A stretch of DNA of 64,000 bases from Blastocatellia bacterium (lineage in GTDB: Bacteria > Acidobacteriota > Blastocatellia > Pyrinomonadales > Pyrinomonadaceae): contig PMSM01000010.1 of assembly GCA_003168335.1 (NCBI GenBank), positions 719,588-783,587 of the forward strand, given 5' to 3'. Below, in pieces: positions 25,522-33,537 of this stretch. The translations under genes were made by a program, and so were the position numbers. The number at the start of each line of letters is the position of its first letter. The first letter of the stretch is position 1. Below the pieces are notes generated by a model that ran no database searches, had not been told where the DNA came from, and was given only the letters and a program-made list of their open reading frames with translations.

Positions 25522-27111
25522 TTACTTTGGCGACTCGTCAATAATACTACTTGGCTGACGTACCGGGTTGCTGTTGGTCTGGGCGGGAAAAAGTTTCTGG
25601 GCCAGGACAATAAATGGCTGGGGATAAACGCCAACAAAGAGGATTCCGACCAGCGCGGCAACCAGCGCGGTCCGCAACGCCGGTGACATCGTCAGCGGCT
25701 GGTCATCAGCAACGCGATCGCCGAGGTACATCACGCGAATAAAACGCAGGTAATAAAAGAAAGAAACGACGAGATTGATAATCGCCCAGCCAGCGAGCCA
25801 ATAGTACCAATTCTTATGGTCAGCATCTGCGCGGGCGAACAAGCCGTATAACAAATACCACTTGCCAATGAATCCGCCCGTGCCCGGCATTCCTCCCAAT
25901 GACAGCATGAAGACCGCCATCATCGCCGCCATGCCCGGCGCCTTTTGCGCCAGGCCGGTCATGTCATCGACGTTGTCGCCGATGATTCCGCGCCGCCGCA
26001 GGCTGATGATTACGCCGAACGCGCCCATATTCATCAACGTGTACACCAGCAGATAGATCACCAGGCCGATGTTGCCATAAGCGTTATTGGCGATGACGCC
26101 CAGCAGCAAGTAACCCGCGTTCGAAATCGAAGAGTAAGCCAGCAGGCGCTTTGAATTTTCCTGCGTAATCGCGGCCCAGTTGCCCACCACGATCGTGATG
26201 GCCGCGACAATCCCCAGCAACGGCGCCCAGTCAATCTGCATTGGCGCCAGCGCAACAAAGAAAATGCGCGCGTAAAGTGCGAAGCTCGCAGCTTTTGATC
26301 CCGTGGAGAGAAACGCGGTGACAGACGTGGGCGCACCTTCGTAGGCATCAGGCGCCCACATGTGAAACGGCACGGCCGCAATCTTAAAGAACAACCCGGC
26401 GGCCAGAGCAATCATTCCCAGCAGCAGCATCGGCCGCATGGGCGAGTTGGCTGTAATCGTAGCGACGCCGCGTCCAATGTCGCCGAGATTCGTCGAACCC
26501 GTCACGCCATAAAGCAAAGACATGCCGTAGATCAGAATGCCGGATGAAAATGCGCCCAGCAGAAAGTATTTCATCCCCGCTTCGTTCGACCGCTTCTGGC
26601 GTTTGGTGAAAGCCACCAGCACATAGAACGTCACGGCCATCAATTCGAGCGCGATGTAGAGCGCGATCAGATCGTAACCGCTGCCGAGAAACATCATCCC
26701 GACGGTCGCAAATAAAATCAGCGCGTAGTATTCGCCATGCTGCTCGCGCTCAATGTCGAGGAAGCGCATGGCGATCGCGATCGCCAGGGCCGCCGCAATT
26801 AGAAAGATGGCTTTGAAGACCAGGGCGAAGCCATCGATGCGGATCATTCCGTAAAAGCCGTCCATGGCTGACAGGCTTTGCAAGGCGCGTAAGTTGAAGG
26901 TCCCGCCCATGTTCACGAACTGGGCCCCTAACGAGATCAGCGCGAGCCCGATTCCCGTGAGCGAGAAGTACGCCGTCCATTTGCTCAGCTTGTAAGGGAG
27001 GATGACTTCCATTACGAGGGCCACGCAGGCGACCACCGTAAGGATCAGCTCAGGCGCGATCAATTGCAGATCGCGGACGCTAATTGCACTTGTTTGAAAG
27101 AGAAATAGCAT
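25522..27111 (-). CDS. nuoN: NADH-quinone oxidoreductase subunit N
   Basis: Proton-pumping antiporter-like subunit of respiratory complex I in the inner membrane. 529 residues with about fourteen hydrophobic segments. Seen: the family segments YFLLGAFSSGILIYGMSLLYG, FKIAAVPFHMWAPDAYEGAP (with the conserved Lys and Pro-His-W-x-PDAY) and NSKRLLAYSSISNAGYLL. This is the last nuo gene; its TAA is followed directly by the glycosyltransferase GTG. A REPIN lies in the gap to nuoM. Confidence 0.96.
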   Translation of the reverse strand: MLFLFQTSAISVRDLQLIAPELILTVVACVALVMEVILPYKLSKWTAYFSLTGIGLALISLGAQFVNMGGTFNLRALQSLSAMDGFYGMIRIDGFALVFKAIFLIAAALAIAIAMRFLDIEREQHGEYYALILFATVGMMFLGSGYDLIALYIALELMAVTFYVLVAFTKRQKRSNEAGMKYFLLGAFSSGILIYGMSLLYGVTGSTNLGDIGRGVATITANSPMRPMLLLGMIALAAGLFFKIAAVPFHMWAPDAYEGAPTSVTAFLSTGSKAASFALYARIFFVALAPMQIDWAPLLGIVAAITIVVGNWAAITQENSKRLLAYSSISNAGYLLLGVIANNAYGNIGLVIYLLVYTLMNMGAFGVIISLRRRGIIGDNVDDMTGLAQKAPGMAAMMAVFMLSLGGMPGTGGFIGKWYLLYGLFARADADHKNWYYWLAGWAIINLVVSFFYYLRFIRVMYLGDRVADDQPLTMSPALRTALVAALVGILFVGVYPQPFIVLAQKLFPAQTNSNPVRQPSSIIDESPK

Positions 27112-27118
27112 TTTTCGG

Positions 27119-27178
27119 TTTGGAGTGCGCTGACTTGTCAGCGCTTTGGAAAGCGGCGACTAGTCGCCGCACTCCAAA
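27119..27178. repeat. 60-bp REPIN in the nuoM-nuoN gap
   Basis: Two inverted REP units. Ends TTTGGAGTGCG (27119-27129) and CGCACTCCAAA (27168-27178); each unit carries a hairpin, 27127-27144 and 27153-27170. The second unit is nearly identical to the REP inside the M16 gene at 47544-47572, and a longer relative lies at 54710-54808. Confidence 0.85.
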
Positions 27179-27200
27179 AGTTTAGCCGTCCGCTTCCCAT

Positions 27201-28907
27201 CTATTTCTGAGTCCGAATCTGCACCGGAGTGCTGGTCGCCGGTTGTCCGGGTATTGGATAGTTCGGCCGCAATTGCCTGACTACCGCATTGACCGGCTTT
27301 TCAATGTAACGAAGGAACGGGCCCGGATAAATACCAATCCACAGAGACATAACGACCAGCGGCAGCAGGTACGCCCACTCGCGCACACTCAAATCCGGCA
27401 GCAGCTTGTTCTTCTCGTTGTCGATTTCGCCAAAGAACATGCGCTGATAAAGCCAGAGCATGTATCCCGCGTTCAAAATAATTCCCAACCCGGCCCAGCC
27501 GGCCCAGACCGGATTGGCTTCGAACGCGCCCCGCATCGCCAGGAATTCGGAAATGAAAACCGCAAGCATGGGCAGGCCAATCGCGGTCATCGCCATTGCC
27601 AGAAAGACCGCCGCGTATCCCGGCATGACGTGCGACAAGCCGCCGAACTCAGACACCTTGCGGGTGTGGCGGCGCTCGTAAATGATCCCCACCAGCAGGA
27701 ACAACGCTCCGGAATATACGCCGTGGCTGACCATCTGCATTACCGCGCCATTAATCCCGTTTGGATTCAGCGCGAACAGTCCCAGCATGACGATGCCCAT
27801 GGAAGAGACTGATGAATAAGCGACCAACTTCTTAACGTCACCGTCTTTCTTCACGACAAAGTACATCGCGGCCAGCGCACCATAGATGATCGAGACAATC
27901 GCCAGAAAGATCATCACGCTACGCACGCCGAATTGATGATTCGTGCCGCTAAAGAAATAGCTTTCATCAGCCGAGGCCTTGGGAAACATCGGCAGGTTGA
28001 AACGATAGAAGCCGTACGTACCCAGCTTCAGCAGAACCCCGGCCAGGACGACCGAACCAGCGGTGGGCGCTTCGACGTGTGCATCCGGCAGCCAGGTGTG
28101 AAACGGAAACATCGGGACTTTGATCGCGAAGCCCAAAGCAAATGCCAGGAATAGCAGTACCTGCAAAGTCCCCATGGGTAGGGCTGAACCGATCGCCTGC
28201 ATGTAAAGGATGCTGAAGTTACCGGTCCCATTTTGCGCCGCCTGCTGCAAAGTCGTAGCCACCATGGCGCTCGCCTTCGCGTTGCCGGCCAGCAGATCCA
28301 CAGTTGCCTGAGTGACCTTCGCGGCCAGCGCCGTGTCCTGCGTCAGGAAATACATCTTCAAGATGCCTAACAACATCACGACTGAGCCAACCAGGGTATA
28401 AAGAAAGAACTTGATCGCCGCGTACAGGCGGTTCTCTCCACCCCAGATTCCGATCAGGAAGTACATTGGGACCAGCGAGACTTCAAAGAACAGATAGAAC
28501 AGAAACAGATCCATCGAACTAAAGACACCGAGGACAAACGCCTGCAACAAGAGCAGCAGAATGTAATATTCCTTCTGACGTTTCTGGATGTACTTCCAGG
28601 ACGAGAGGGCCGCCAGCACACCGAGGAAGGTCGTCAGCACCAGCAGCAACACCGACACGCCGTCCGCGCCCATCTGATAGCGCGCGCCGATGGCCGGAAT
28701 CCACTGGTGGTCCTCGAGAAACTGCATTCCGCCGAGGCCGCGATCGTAACCGAGCAGCCACAGCGACCCGACAAAGTCGAGCACCAACCAGCCCGTCGCG
28801 AATTTCTTAATTAGATCGTTCTGCTCTTTTCTGAACAGTGCCAGAATCAGAATCGCGCCGAGGGCCGGCAGCCAGGTGACAATTGAGAGAATGTTATTAG
28901 TGAACAC
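27201..28907 (-). CDS. nuoM: NADH-quinone oxidoreductase subunit M
   Basis: Antiporter-like membrane subunit of complex I. 568 residues from the GTG at 28907. An in-frame GTG at 28937 overlaps the preceding small gene, whereas GAGGA sits just ahead of 28907 and one base separates it from that gene's TGA, so coupling is likely. Seen: LFYLFFEVSLVPMYFLIGIWGGENR, the FKVPMFPFHTWLPDAHVEAPT-type segment with the essential Lys, and KKLVAYSSVSSMGIVMLG. About fourteen membrane helices. Confidence 0.96.
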   Translation of the reverse strand: MFTNNILSIVTWLPALGAILILALFRKEQNDLIKKFATGWLVLDFVGSLWLLGYDRGLGGMQFLEDHQWIPAIGARYQMGADGVSVLLLVLTTFLGVLAALSSWKYIQKRQKEYYILLLLLQAFVLGVFSSMDLFLFYLFFEVSLVPMYFLIGIWGGENRLYAAIKFFLYTLVGSVVMLLGILKMYFLTQDTALAAKVTQATVDLLAGNAKASAMVATTLQQAAQNGTGNFSILYMQAIGSALPMGTLQVLLFLAFALGFAIKVPMFPFHTWLPDAHVEAPTAGSVVLAGVLLKLGTYGFYRFNLPMFPKASADESYFFSGTNHQFGVRSVMIFLAIVSIIYGALAAMYFVVKKDGDVKKLVAYSSVSSMGIVMLGLFALNPNGINGAVMQMVSHGVYSGALFLLVGIIYERRHTRKVSEFGGLSHVMPGYAAVFLAMAMTAIGLPMLAVFISEFLAMRGAFEANPVWAGWAGLGIILNAGYMLWLYQRMFFGEIDNEKNKLLPDLSVREWAYLLPLVVMSLWIGIYPGPFLRYIEKPVNAVVRQLRPNYPIPGQPATSTPVQIRTQK

Positions 28908-28908
28908 G

Positions 28909-29133
28909 TCAGTCCTCGTGAGTCCCTGGAATATCACACAATGAAATTACACGAACCCGATCCGAAGCACGCGGAAGAGGTTTCTTCTTAACGATATCAG
29001 GGTTCTTCTCCAAGATCAGATTTGTAAAAGCCACGAACACGTCCATCCGCGCTTCGAGACTAAGCGATTGAAACCAGCGCGCCTTCGCCTCCATGCTTTC
29101 GTCTCGGATGTCGTGCGATATTGATCCAGTCAT
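28909..29133 (-). CDS. Small soluble protein between nuoL and nuoM, function unknown
   Basis: 74 residues from the ATG at 29133 (a GTG three codons earlier is also in frame). The core KARWFQSLSLEARMDVFVAFTNLILEKNPDI looks like a conserved short helical family; similar short proteins accompany nucleotidyltransferase or toxin-like partners in other bacteria, which is recalled, not checked. No partner is present here. It is squeezed between nuoL (13-nt gap) and nuoM (1-nt gap), so it is translated with them. A complex I accessory role is only inferred from position. Confidence 0.6.
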   Translation of the reverse strand: MTGSISHDIRDESMEAKARWFQSLSLEARMDVFVAFTNLILEKNPDIVKKKPLPRASDRVRVISLCDIPGTHED

Positions 29134-29146
29134 GCTCGTCACGCTA

Positions 29147-31492
29147 TCAAAACATCTTGACCAGATAATAGGCCACCGCCAACAGCAACCCGATGACCAT
29201 CACCAGCGCGTAGTTCGCGGTTAACCCCGTCTGAGCCGCGCGCACAATCGGCGACATCAGGCGCACCACGAAATCAGCAATGGCATTTACCAATCCATCG
29301 ACGAAGTACTTGTCGGTGCCGCCGGTGATCTTGCTCGACAGACGCGTCAGCCACGCCGCCCCGTTTACGCCACCATCGACGACCTTCGCATCAAAGTTGA
29401 AAACTCCGCGCGCCAAATCCATCGTGCGCCGCGTCACTGCCCAACCATAGAATTCATCAATCCAATACTTGTGGTAGCTGGCGCGATACAAAGGCGCCAG
29501 GCGCGCCGCCCAAACATCCGCCAACCGCGTGTCCTTAACATAGAAGAGCAATCCCAAGCCTATGCCGATGCCGGCGACGATGAGCGAAATTACAATGAAC
29601 ACCCATTCGGTCGCGGTCTCGCTGCCCAGTTTGGCTTCGACCGCGTGGGCCAGATTGAATCCGGTGTCCCCGTACGGCAAGCCGCCTTCAGCCTGCCGCT
29701 CAATATTGATCGGAGCGCCAGCTCGTATGGTTTGTGCCGGTGTTTCTGCCGGTGCTTCTCCCGGCTCAGCGCCGAAAGCTTTGGTCGACGGATTCCAAAT
29801 GACCGGGCTCAGCCAGGTCACGATGTTCAGCTTGCCGCCAACTTCCTTGCCGCCCGTGAAGGCCGTGCTGATGCCGACGAAACCGCCGACGGTCGCCAGG
29901 ATCGCCAGCACGACCAAAGGCACCCACATGGATTTCGGTGATTCGTGGGGGACGTGCGGGTGATGTTCATGTTTGCCCCTGGTGTGGTCGTCACCGCGAG
30001 CTTCTTTGCCATCGTCGCCACGATATTTGCCCCAGAAAGTCATCGCCATCAGCCGCGTCATATAAAACGCGGTGCACGTCGCCGCGATCGTGCCGACGAT
30101 CCACAGCAACCAACCGACGGGAATGTGATTTGTCGAAGCCGTCCGCCAGAGGATTTCGTCTTTTGACCAGAAGCCGCTGAACGGAATGATGCCGCAGATG
30201 GCCAGCCATCCAGCCATGAAAGCGAAGTAGGTGTAAGGCATGTACTTCCGCAGCCCGCCCATGCGCCGCATGTCCTGCTCGTGATGCATGCCGTGAATCA
30301 CGCTGCCGGCGCCGAGGAACATCAGCGCTTTGAAGAACGCATGCGTCATCACGTGAAAGATGCCAATCACAAACGCGCCCACGCCGCAGGCCAGGAACAT
30401 AAAGCCCAGTTGAGAAACGGTCGAGTAGGCTAGGACTTTCTTGATATCGTTTTGCGTGATGCCGATCGTCGCGGCAAAGATCGCCGTGAACGCGCCGATC
30501 ACTGCCACGACCAGCATCATCGTCTGCGAATGCTGAAAGATGACGTTGGTGCGCGTCAGCATGTACAGTCCGGCCGTGACCATCGTGGCCGCGTGAATCA
30601 GCGCCGACACCGGCGTGGGCCCGGCCATCGCGTCCGGCAACCAAACGTGCAAAGGAAACTGCGCCGACTTTCCGCACGCGCCGATCATCAGCCCCAGCGC
30701 AATCCATGACATCAATCCCCAGTTACCAAGCATTTCGATCGGATAACTCGCCGCTTGCGGCATCACCTGAGTGTATTGCGCCGTGCCGAAGGTCGCGATG
30801 ATGCCGAAGATCGCGAGGATGAAACCAAAGTCGCCGATGCGATTCGTGATGAAAGCCTTGCGCGAGGCATTCGCCGCTTCGTTGCGGTTGAAGTAGTAGC
30901 CGATCAGCAGATAAGAACAGAGCCCGACGCCTTCCCAGCCGACAAACATCATCACGAAGTTTGAGCCCATCACCAGCACCAGCATCGAGAACATAAACAG
31001 GCCCATGTAGGCAAAGAAGCGATAAAAGCCGGGGTCGTCATGCATGTAACCGGTGGCGAAAACGAAGATGCACAAGCCCACCCCGTTAACGATCAGCATG
31101 AAGATCGCCGAGAGCGGATCGAGCTGATAGCTCCATTCAATGTTGAGCAAGGAACTGCGCGCAGCCGGCACGGTTACCGGCTGATTCGCTATGGAAATAG
31201 TTTTCGCTTCGCCCGAGCCGGGCGCGGCCTGGCCCAGTGTCTGTTTCACCGCGCCGCCCGGAATCCACGTAAAAGCTGTCTGGGTCGAGACGTAAGGATT
31301 CGGCCAGAGGCCGTTGCCACCAAAGCCGTAGGAATAGATCGCCGCGACGCTAATCAGAAATGACAGCGCCACCGTGCCCACGGCAATTCCGCCCACCAGT
31401 TTTTCCGGGAAGCGAAGCCACCGGCCGAAGATGCCGTTGATGGCGGCGCCGGCGAGCGGTAGCAATGGAACTAGCCAGATGAACTTGTACAT
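29147..31492 (-). CDS. nuoL: NADH-quinone oxidoreductase subunit L, enlarged
   Basis: Distal antiporter-like subunit of complex I with the lateral helix. 781 residues, much longer than E. coli NuoL (613). Seen: FVGWEGVGLCSYLLIGYY, KSAQFPLHVWLPDAMAGPTPVSALIHAATMVTAG with the proton-path Lys/His, and IKKVLAYSTVSQLGFMFLA. The extra length is in the C-terminal half: a His-rich linker near residue 495 (KHEHHPHVPHE) and a Pro/Ala/Glu-rich extramembrane insert at about 555-610 before the last helices. The His-rich stretch could bind metal, though it may be only a flexible linker. Confidence 0.96.
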   Translation of the reverse strand: MYKFIWLVPLLPLAGAAINGIFGRWLRFPEKLVGGIAVGTVALSFLISVAAIYSYGFGGNGLWPNPYVSTQTAFTWIPGGAVKQTLGQAAPGSGEAKTISIANQPVTVPAARSSLLNIEWSYQLDPLSAIFMLIVNGVGLCIFVFATGYMHDDPGFYRFFAYMGLFMFSMLVLVMGSNFVMMFVGWEGVGLCSYLLIGYYFNRNEAANASRKAFITNRIGDFGFILAIFGIIATFGTAQYTQVMPQAASYPIEMLGNWGLMSWIALGLMIGACGKSAQFPLHVWLPDAMAGPTPVSALIHAATMVTAGLYMLTRTNVIFQHSQTMMLVVAVIGAFTAIFAATIGITQNDIKKVLAYSTVSQLGFMFLACGVGAFVIGIFHVMTHAFFKALMFLGAGSVIHGMHHEQDMRRMGGLRKYMPYTYFAFMAGWLAICGIIPFSGFWSKDEILWRTASTNHIPVGWLLWIVGTIAATCTAFYMTRLMAMTFWGKYRGDDGKEARGDDHTRGKHEHHPHVPHESPKSMWVPLVVLAILATVGGFVGISTAFTGGKEVGGKLNIVTWLSPVIWNPSTKAFGAEPGEAPAETPAQTIRAGAPINIERQAEGGLPYGDTGFNLAHAVEAKLGSETATEWVFIVISLIVAGIGIGLGLLFYVKDTRLADVWAARLAPLYRASYHKYWIDEFYGWAVTRRTMDLARGVFNFDAKVVDGGVNGAAWLTRLSSKITGGTDKYFVDGLVNAIADFVVRLMSPIVRAAQTGLTANYALVMVIGLLLAVAYYLVKMF

Positions 31493-31503
31493 AAGACTTC
31501 GAG

Positions 31504-31618
31504 GTCAGAAGTCAGAGATCAGAGGTCAGAAATAAGATGTCGGCTGGCAACAGGCTCGGCAGTTCCCAACACCAGGAAAGGCGTCTGCCTTTCTGACTTC
31601 TGACTTCTGATCTCTGAC
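31504..31618. repeat. Heptanucleotide tandem repeats as an inverted pair, nuoK-nuoL gap
   Basis: Four 7-nt units of the type RTCAGAR at 31504-31531 and four inverted units (YTCTGAY) at 31591-31618. The two flanks form a long imperfect stem. They fill most of the 136-nt gap between nuoL and nuoK. Confidence 0.85.
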
Positions 31619-31628
31619 CTCTTCCCAA

Positions 31629-32033
31629 CTACCATTTCATCAAATCAATTTCATCAATCCAGATCGTTTCGCGGTTCCGATACAACGCGATCACGATGCC
31701 GAGTCCAACTGCCGCTTCGGCCGCGGCGACGACGATAATAAAGACGGTGAATATCTGGCCGGCCATCGGGTTCCCCGTACCGGTGTCCTGCAAGTAGCGC
31801 GAGAAAGCAATGAAGTTCAGGTTCGCGGCGTTCAGGATCAATTCAATCGACATGAAAATGACCAGGAGGTTGCGCCGGGTCAGCACGCCCGCGACGCCGA
31901 TGATGAAAAGGATCGCGGCGATGACCAGGAACTTCGATAGATCCGGATGCTTTACGCCTTCAATCGCGTGCGCAATCCGGCCGCCCGAAGTTTCCTGGAG
32001 CAACAACAAACATAGCGGCGATAGCTGAGTCAT
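31629..32033 (-). CDS. nuoK: NADH-quinone oxidoreductase subunit K
   Basis: Small three-helix membrane subunit of complex I in the proton channel region. 134 residues, about 30 longer than usual because of an N-terminal extension (residues 1-30, [18 protein letters not shown]). Seen: [30 protein letters not shown] with the buried Glu, and [23 protein letters not shown] with the second conserved Glu. The true start may be nearer the first helix. Confidence 0.95.
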   Translation of the reverse strand: MTQLSPLCLLLLQETSGGRIAHAIEGVKHPDLSKFLVIAAILFIIGVAGVLTRRNLLVIFMSIELILNAANLNFIAFSRYLQDTGTGNPMAGQIFTVFIIVVAAAEAAVGLGIVIALYRNRETIWIDEIDLMKW

Positions 32034-32045
32034 GTCGTTTTGTTC

Positions 32046-32193
32046 AGCCGCGTAGCGGCGAAATCTTTATAGCCTTACGTTAGAAAAGTCCGTTGAAGCT
32101 CCTTTAGGAGCGTAATGTTTTCTGTCGCCCATAAATGGGCTTCACGATCTTAAGGGGCCAGCGGTGCTAGAAACATTTCGTGCCTAACGGCAC
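32046..32193. repeat. ~150-bp dispersed palindromic repeat, copy 1, nuoJ-nuoK gap
   Basis: Begins with AGCCGCGTAGCGGCGAAAT and ends at the base before the nuoJ stop codon. It contains short palindromes GCTCCTTTAGGAGC, GCCCATAAATGGGC and GTGCC..GGCAC. The same order of blocks recurs inverted at 56129-56253, with about 20 bases identical around CTGTCGCCCATAAATGGGCT. Confidence 0.8.
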
Positions 32194-32865
32194 TCAGATA
32201 TTATCTGTTCCAGTTTCCGCCGGCGGAGCCTGCCCCAGCACTTCGGAATCGACATCATCGGCCGCGGCTTCCTGCTTCAGGGTTCGCGCCAACATGACCG
32301 AACCAACAATCGCAACCAGCAAGAGCAAGCTGGCAATCTCAAACGGCAGCGAGGCATTGGTAAACAAACTCATTCCCACGCTCTCAGTTTGTGTGGTGAT
32401 ACGACTAACGCCGGTTGCGCCGGTTTGCATCTTGCTTTCCTGCTCTGAGCGGGTGGTCTCCGTTTGTTTCAGCGCCGCCGCGTCTCGATCTCGCAAACCC
32501 ACATAACCCTTATTGATCGCCGCGAGCAATGCCACCACCAGCAACAGCGAGAAAATCAACGCCGCGGCCACCTGCGCCGGGCGATTGAAAATGGGCGCGC
32601 GTCCTTCTTCTTCAGCGCCCACATTGACCAGCATGATGACGAATAGAAACAGCACCATGACCCCGCCCACGTAAACCAGAATCTGGACGCCGGCGATGAA
32701 CTCTGCGCCGAGCAAGATGAACAGAGCACCGACCGAAACCAACGAAGAGATCAGGAACAGGGCAGAGTGCACCGCGTTGCGCGCCATGACGGTCAAAAGC
32801 CCCGCGAGGATCGCAGCGATCGAGAAGAACCAGAAGAAAACTGTTTCCCAACCAGAAAGAATCAT
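32194..32865 (-). CDS. nuoJ: NADH-quinone oxidoreductase subunit J
   Basis: Membrane subunit of complex I. 223 residues, five helices as expected. Seen: the first helices with ARNAVHSALFLISSLVSVGALFILLGAEFIAGVQILVYVGGVMVLFLFVIMLVN, diagnostic of NuoJ/ND6 including the pi-bulge GG region, and a last helix ALLLVAIVGSVMLARTLKQE. A soluble loop of about 50 residues (110-160) is rich in Thr, Glu and Lys. The ATG at 32865 directly abuts the heptamer repeats, and no normal ribosome site is visible. Confidence 0.95.
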   Translation of the reverse strand: MILSGWETVFFWFFSIAAILAGLLTVMARNAVHSALFLISSLVSVGALFILLGAEFIAGVQILVYVGGVMVLFLFVIMLVNVGAEEEGRAPIFNRPAQVAAALIFSLLLVVALLAAINKGYVGLRDRDAAALKQTETTRSEQESKMQTGATGVSRITTQTESVGMSLFTNASLPFEIASLLLLVAIVGSVMLARTLKQEAAADDVDSEVLGQAPPAETGTDNI

Positions 32866-32867
32866 AG

Positions 32868-32945
32868 AATTTCGGAATGCGAATTTCGGATTGCGAATTG
32901 ATCAGCCAAGCGAAATTCGCAATTCGCAATTCGAAATCCGCAATC
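32868..32945. repeat. Heptanucleotide tandem repeats as an inverted pair, nuoI-nuoJ gap
   Basis: Four 7-nt units alternating AATTTCG and GATTGCG types at 32868-32895 and five inverted units (CGAAATT, CGCAATT types) at 32911-32945. They fill the whole gap; the last unit overlaps the nuoI stop codon by two bases. Confidence 0.88.
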
Positions 32946-33477
32946 AAGACTTGTACTTCACAGTCTCCCGTCCCTGTTCCAGCATTTCGCGGTTCCAGAC
33001 AAAGCCGGCGCGCGAATACGTGGCCAGCTCGAAGTCCTGCGTCAACTCGAGACAATAAGTCGGGCAGGCTTCCTGGCAGAGCGCGCAGAACATGCAGCGC
33101 GACGTATCAAAGATGAACTCGTCGAGAACTTTTTTGCGCCGCGGCTTGCCGGCGACGACGACTTCGACATCCATGGGAATGACATCGATGCAATCTTCGG
33201 GACAGGCCAGCGCGCAAAGGTTGCAGGCGATGCAAAGCGTGTCGTGGGTTTCCGGATCCATATTCAGTCGCGGCGCACCGTGAAAACGCGGCGCGACGTC
33301 AGGGCGCACCGACGGGTACTGCTCGGTATAGATACCCTTGCCGGCGACTGAGTCGCGGTCGGTCAGCGCACCCAGGTTGAACTTCAGCGTCAGGCCGAGT
33401 CCTTTTAACAGGTCGACCATGAAGAAGCGTTTCAGCTTCTGCGCGAAAGTCGGTTTGGGAACTGGTACTAAAGGCAT
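32944..33477 (-). CDS. nuoI: NADH-quinone oxidoreductase subunit I (two 4Fe-4S)
   Basis: Peripheral-arm subunit that passes electrons through clusters N6a and N6b toward quinone. 177 residues. Two ferredoxin motifs: C82-C85-C88-C92 (CIACNLCALAC) and C128-C131-C134-C138 (CMFCALCQEAC), each followed by a Pro, plus the partner cysteines C96 and C142. The N-terminal amphipathic helix KLKRFFMVDLLKGLGLTLK docks on the membrane arm. Follows nuoH after 60 nt that contain no repeat. Confidence 0.97.
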   Translation of the reverse strand: MPLVPVPKPTFAQKLKRFFMVDLLKGLGLTLKFNLGALTDRDSVAGKGIYTEQYPSVRPDVAPRFHGAPRLNMDPETHDTLCIACNLCALACPEDCIDVIPMDVEVVVAGKPRRKKVLDEFIFDTSRCMFCALCQEACPTYCLELTQDFELATYSRAGFVWNREMLEQGRETVKYKS

Positions 33478-33537
33478 AACGAAATCTTAGGTTTCAAATT
33501 TCTTATTTGCAATCAAGCAATCGTTGTCGATCCTGGT

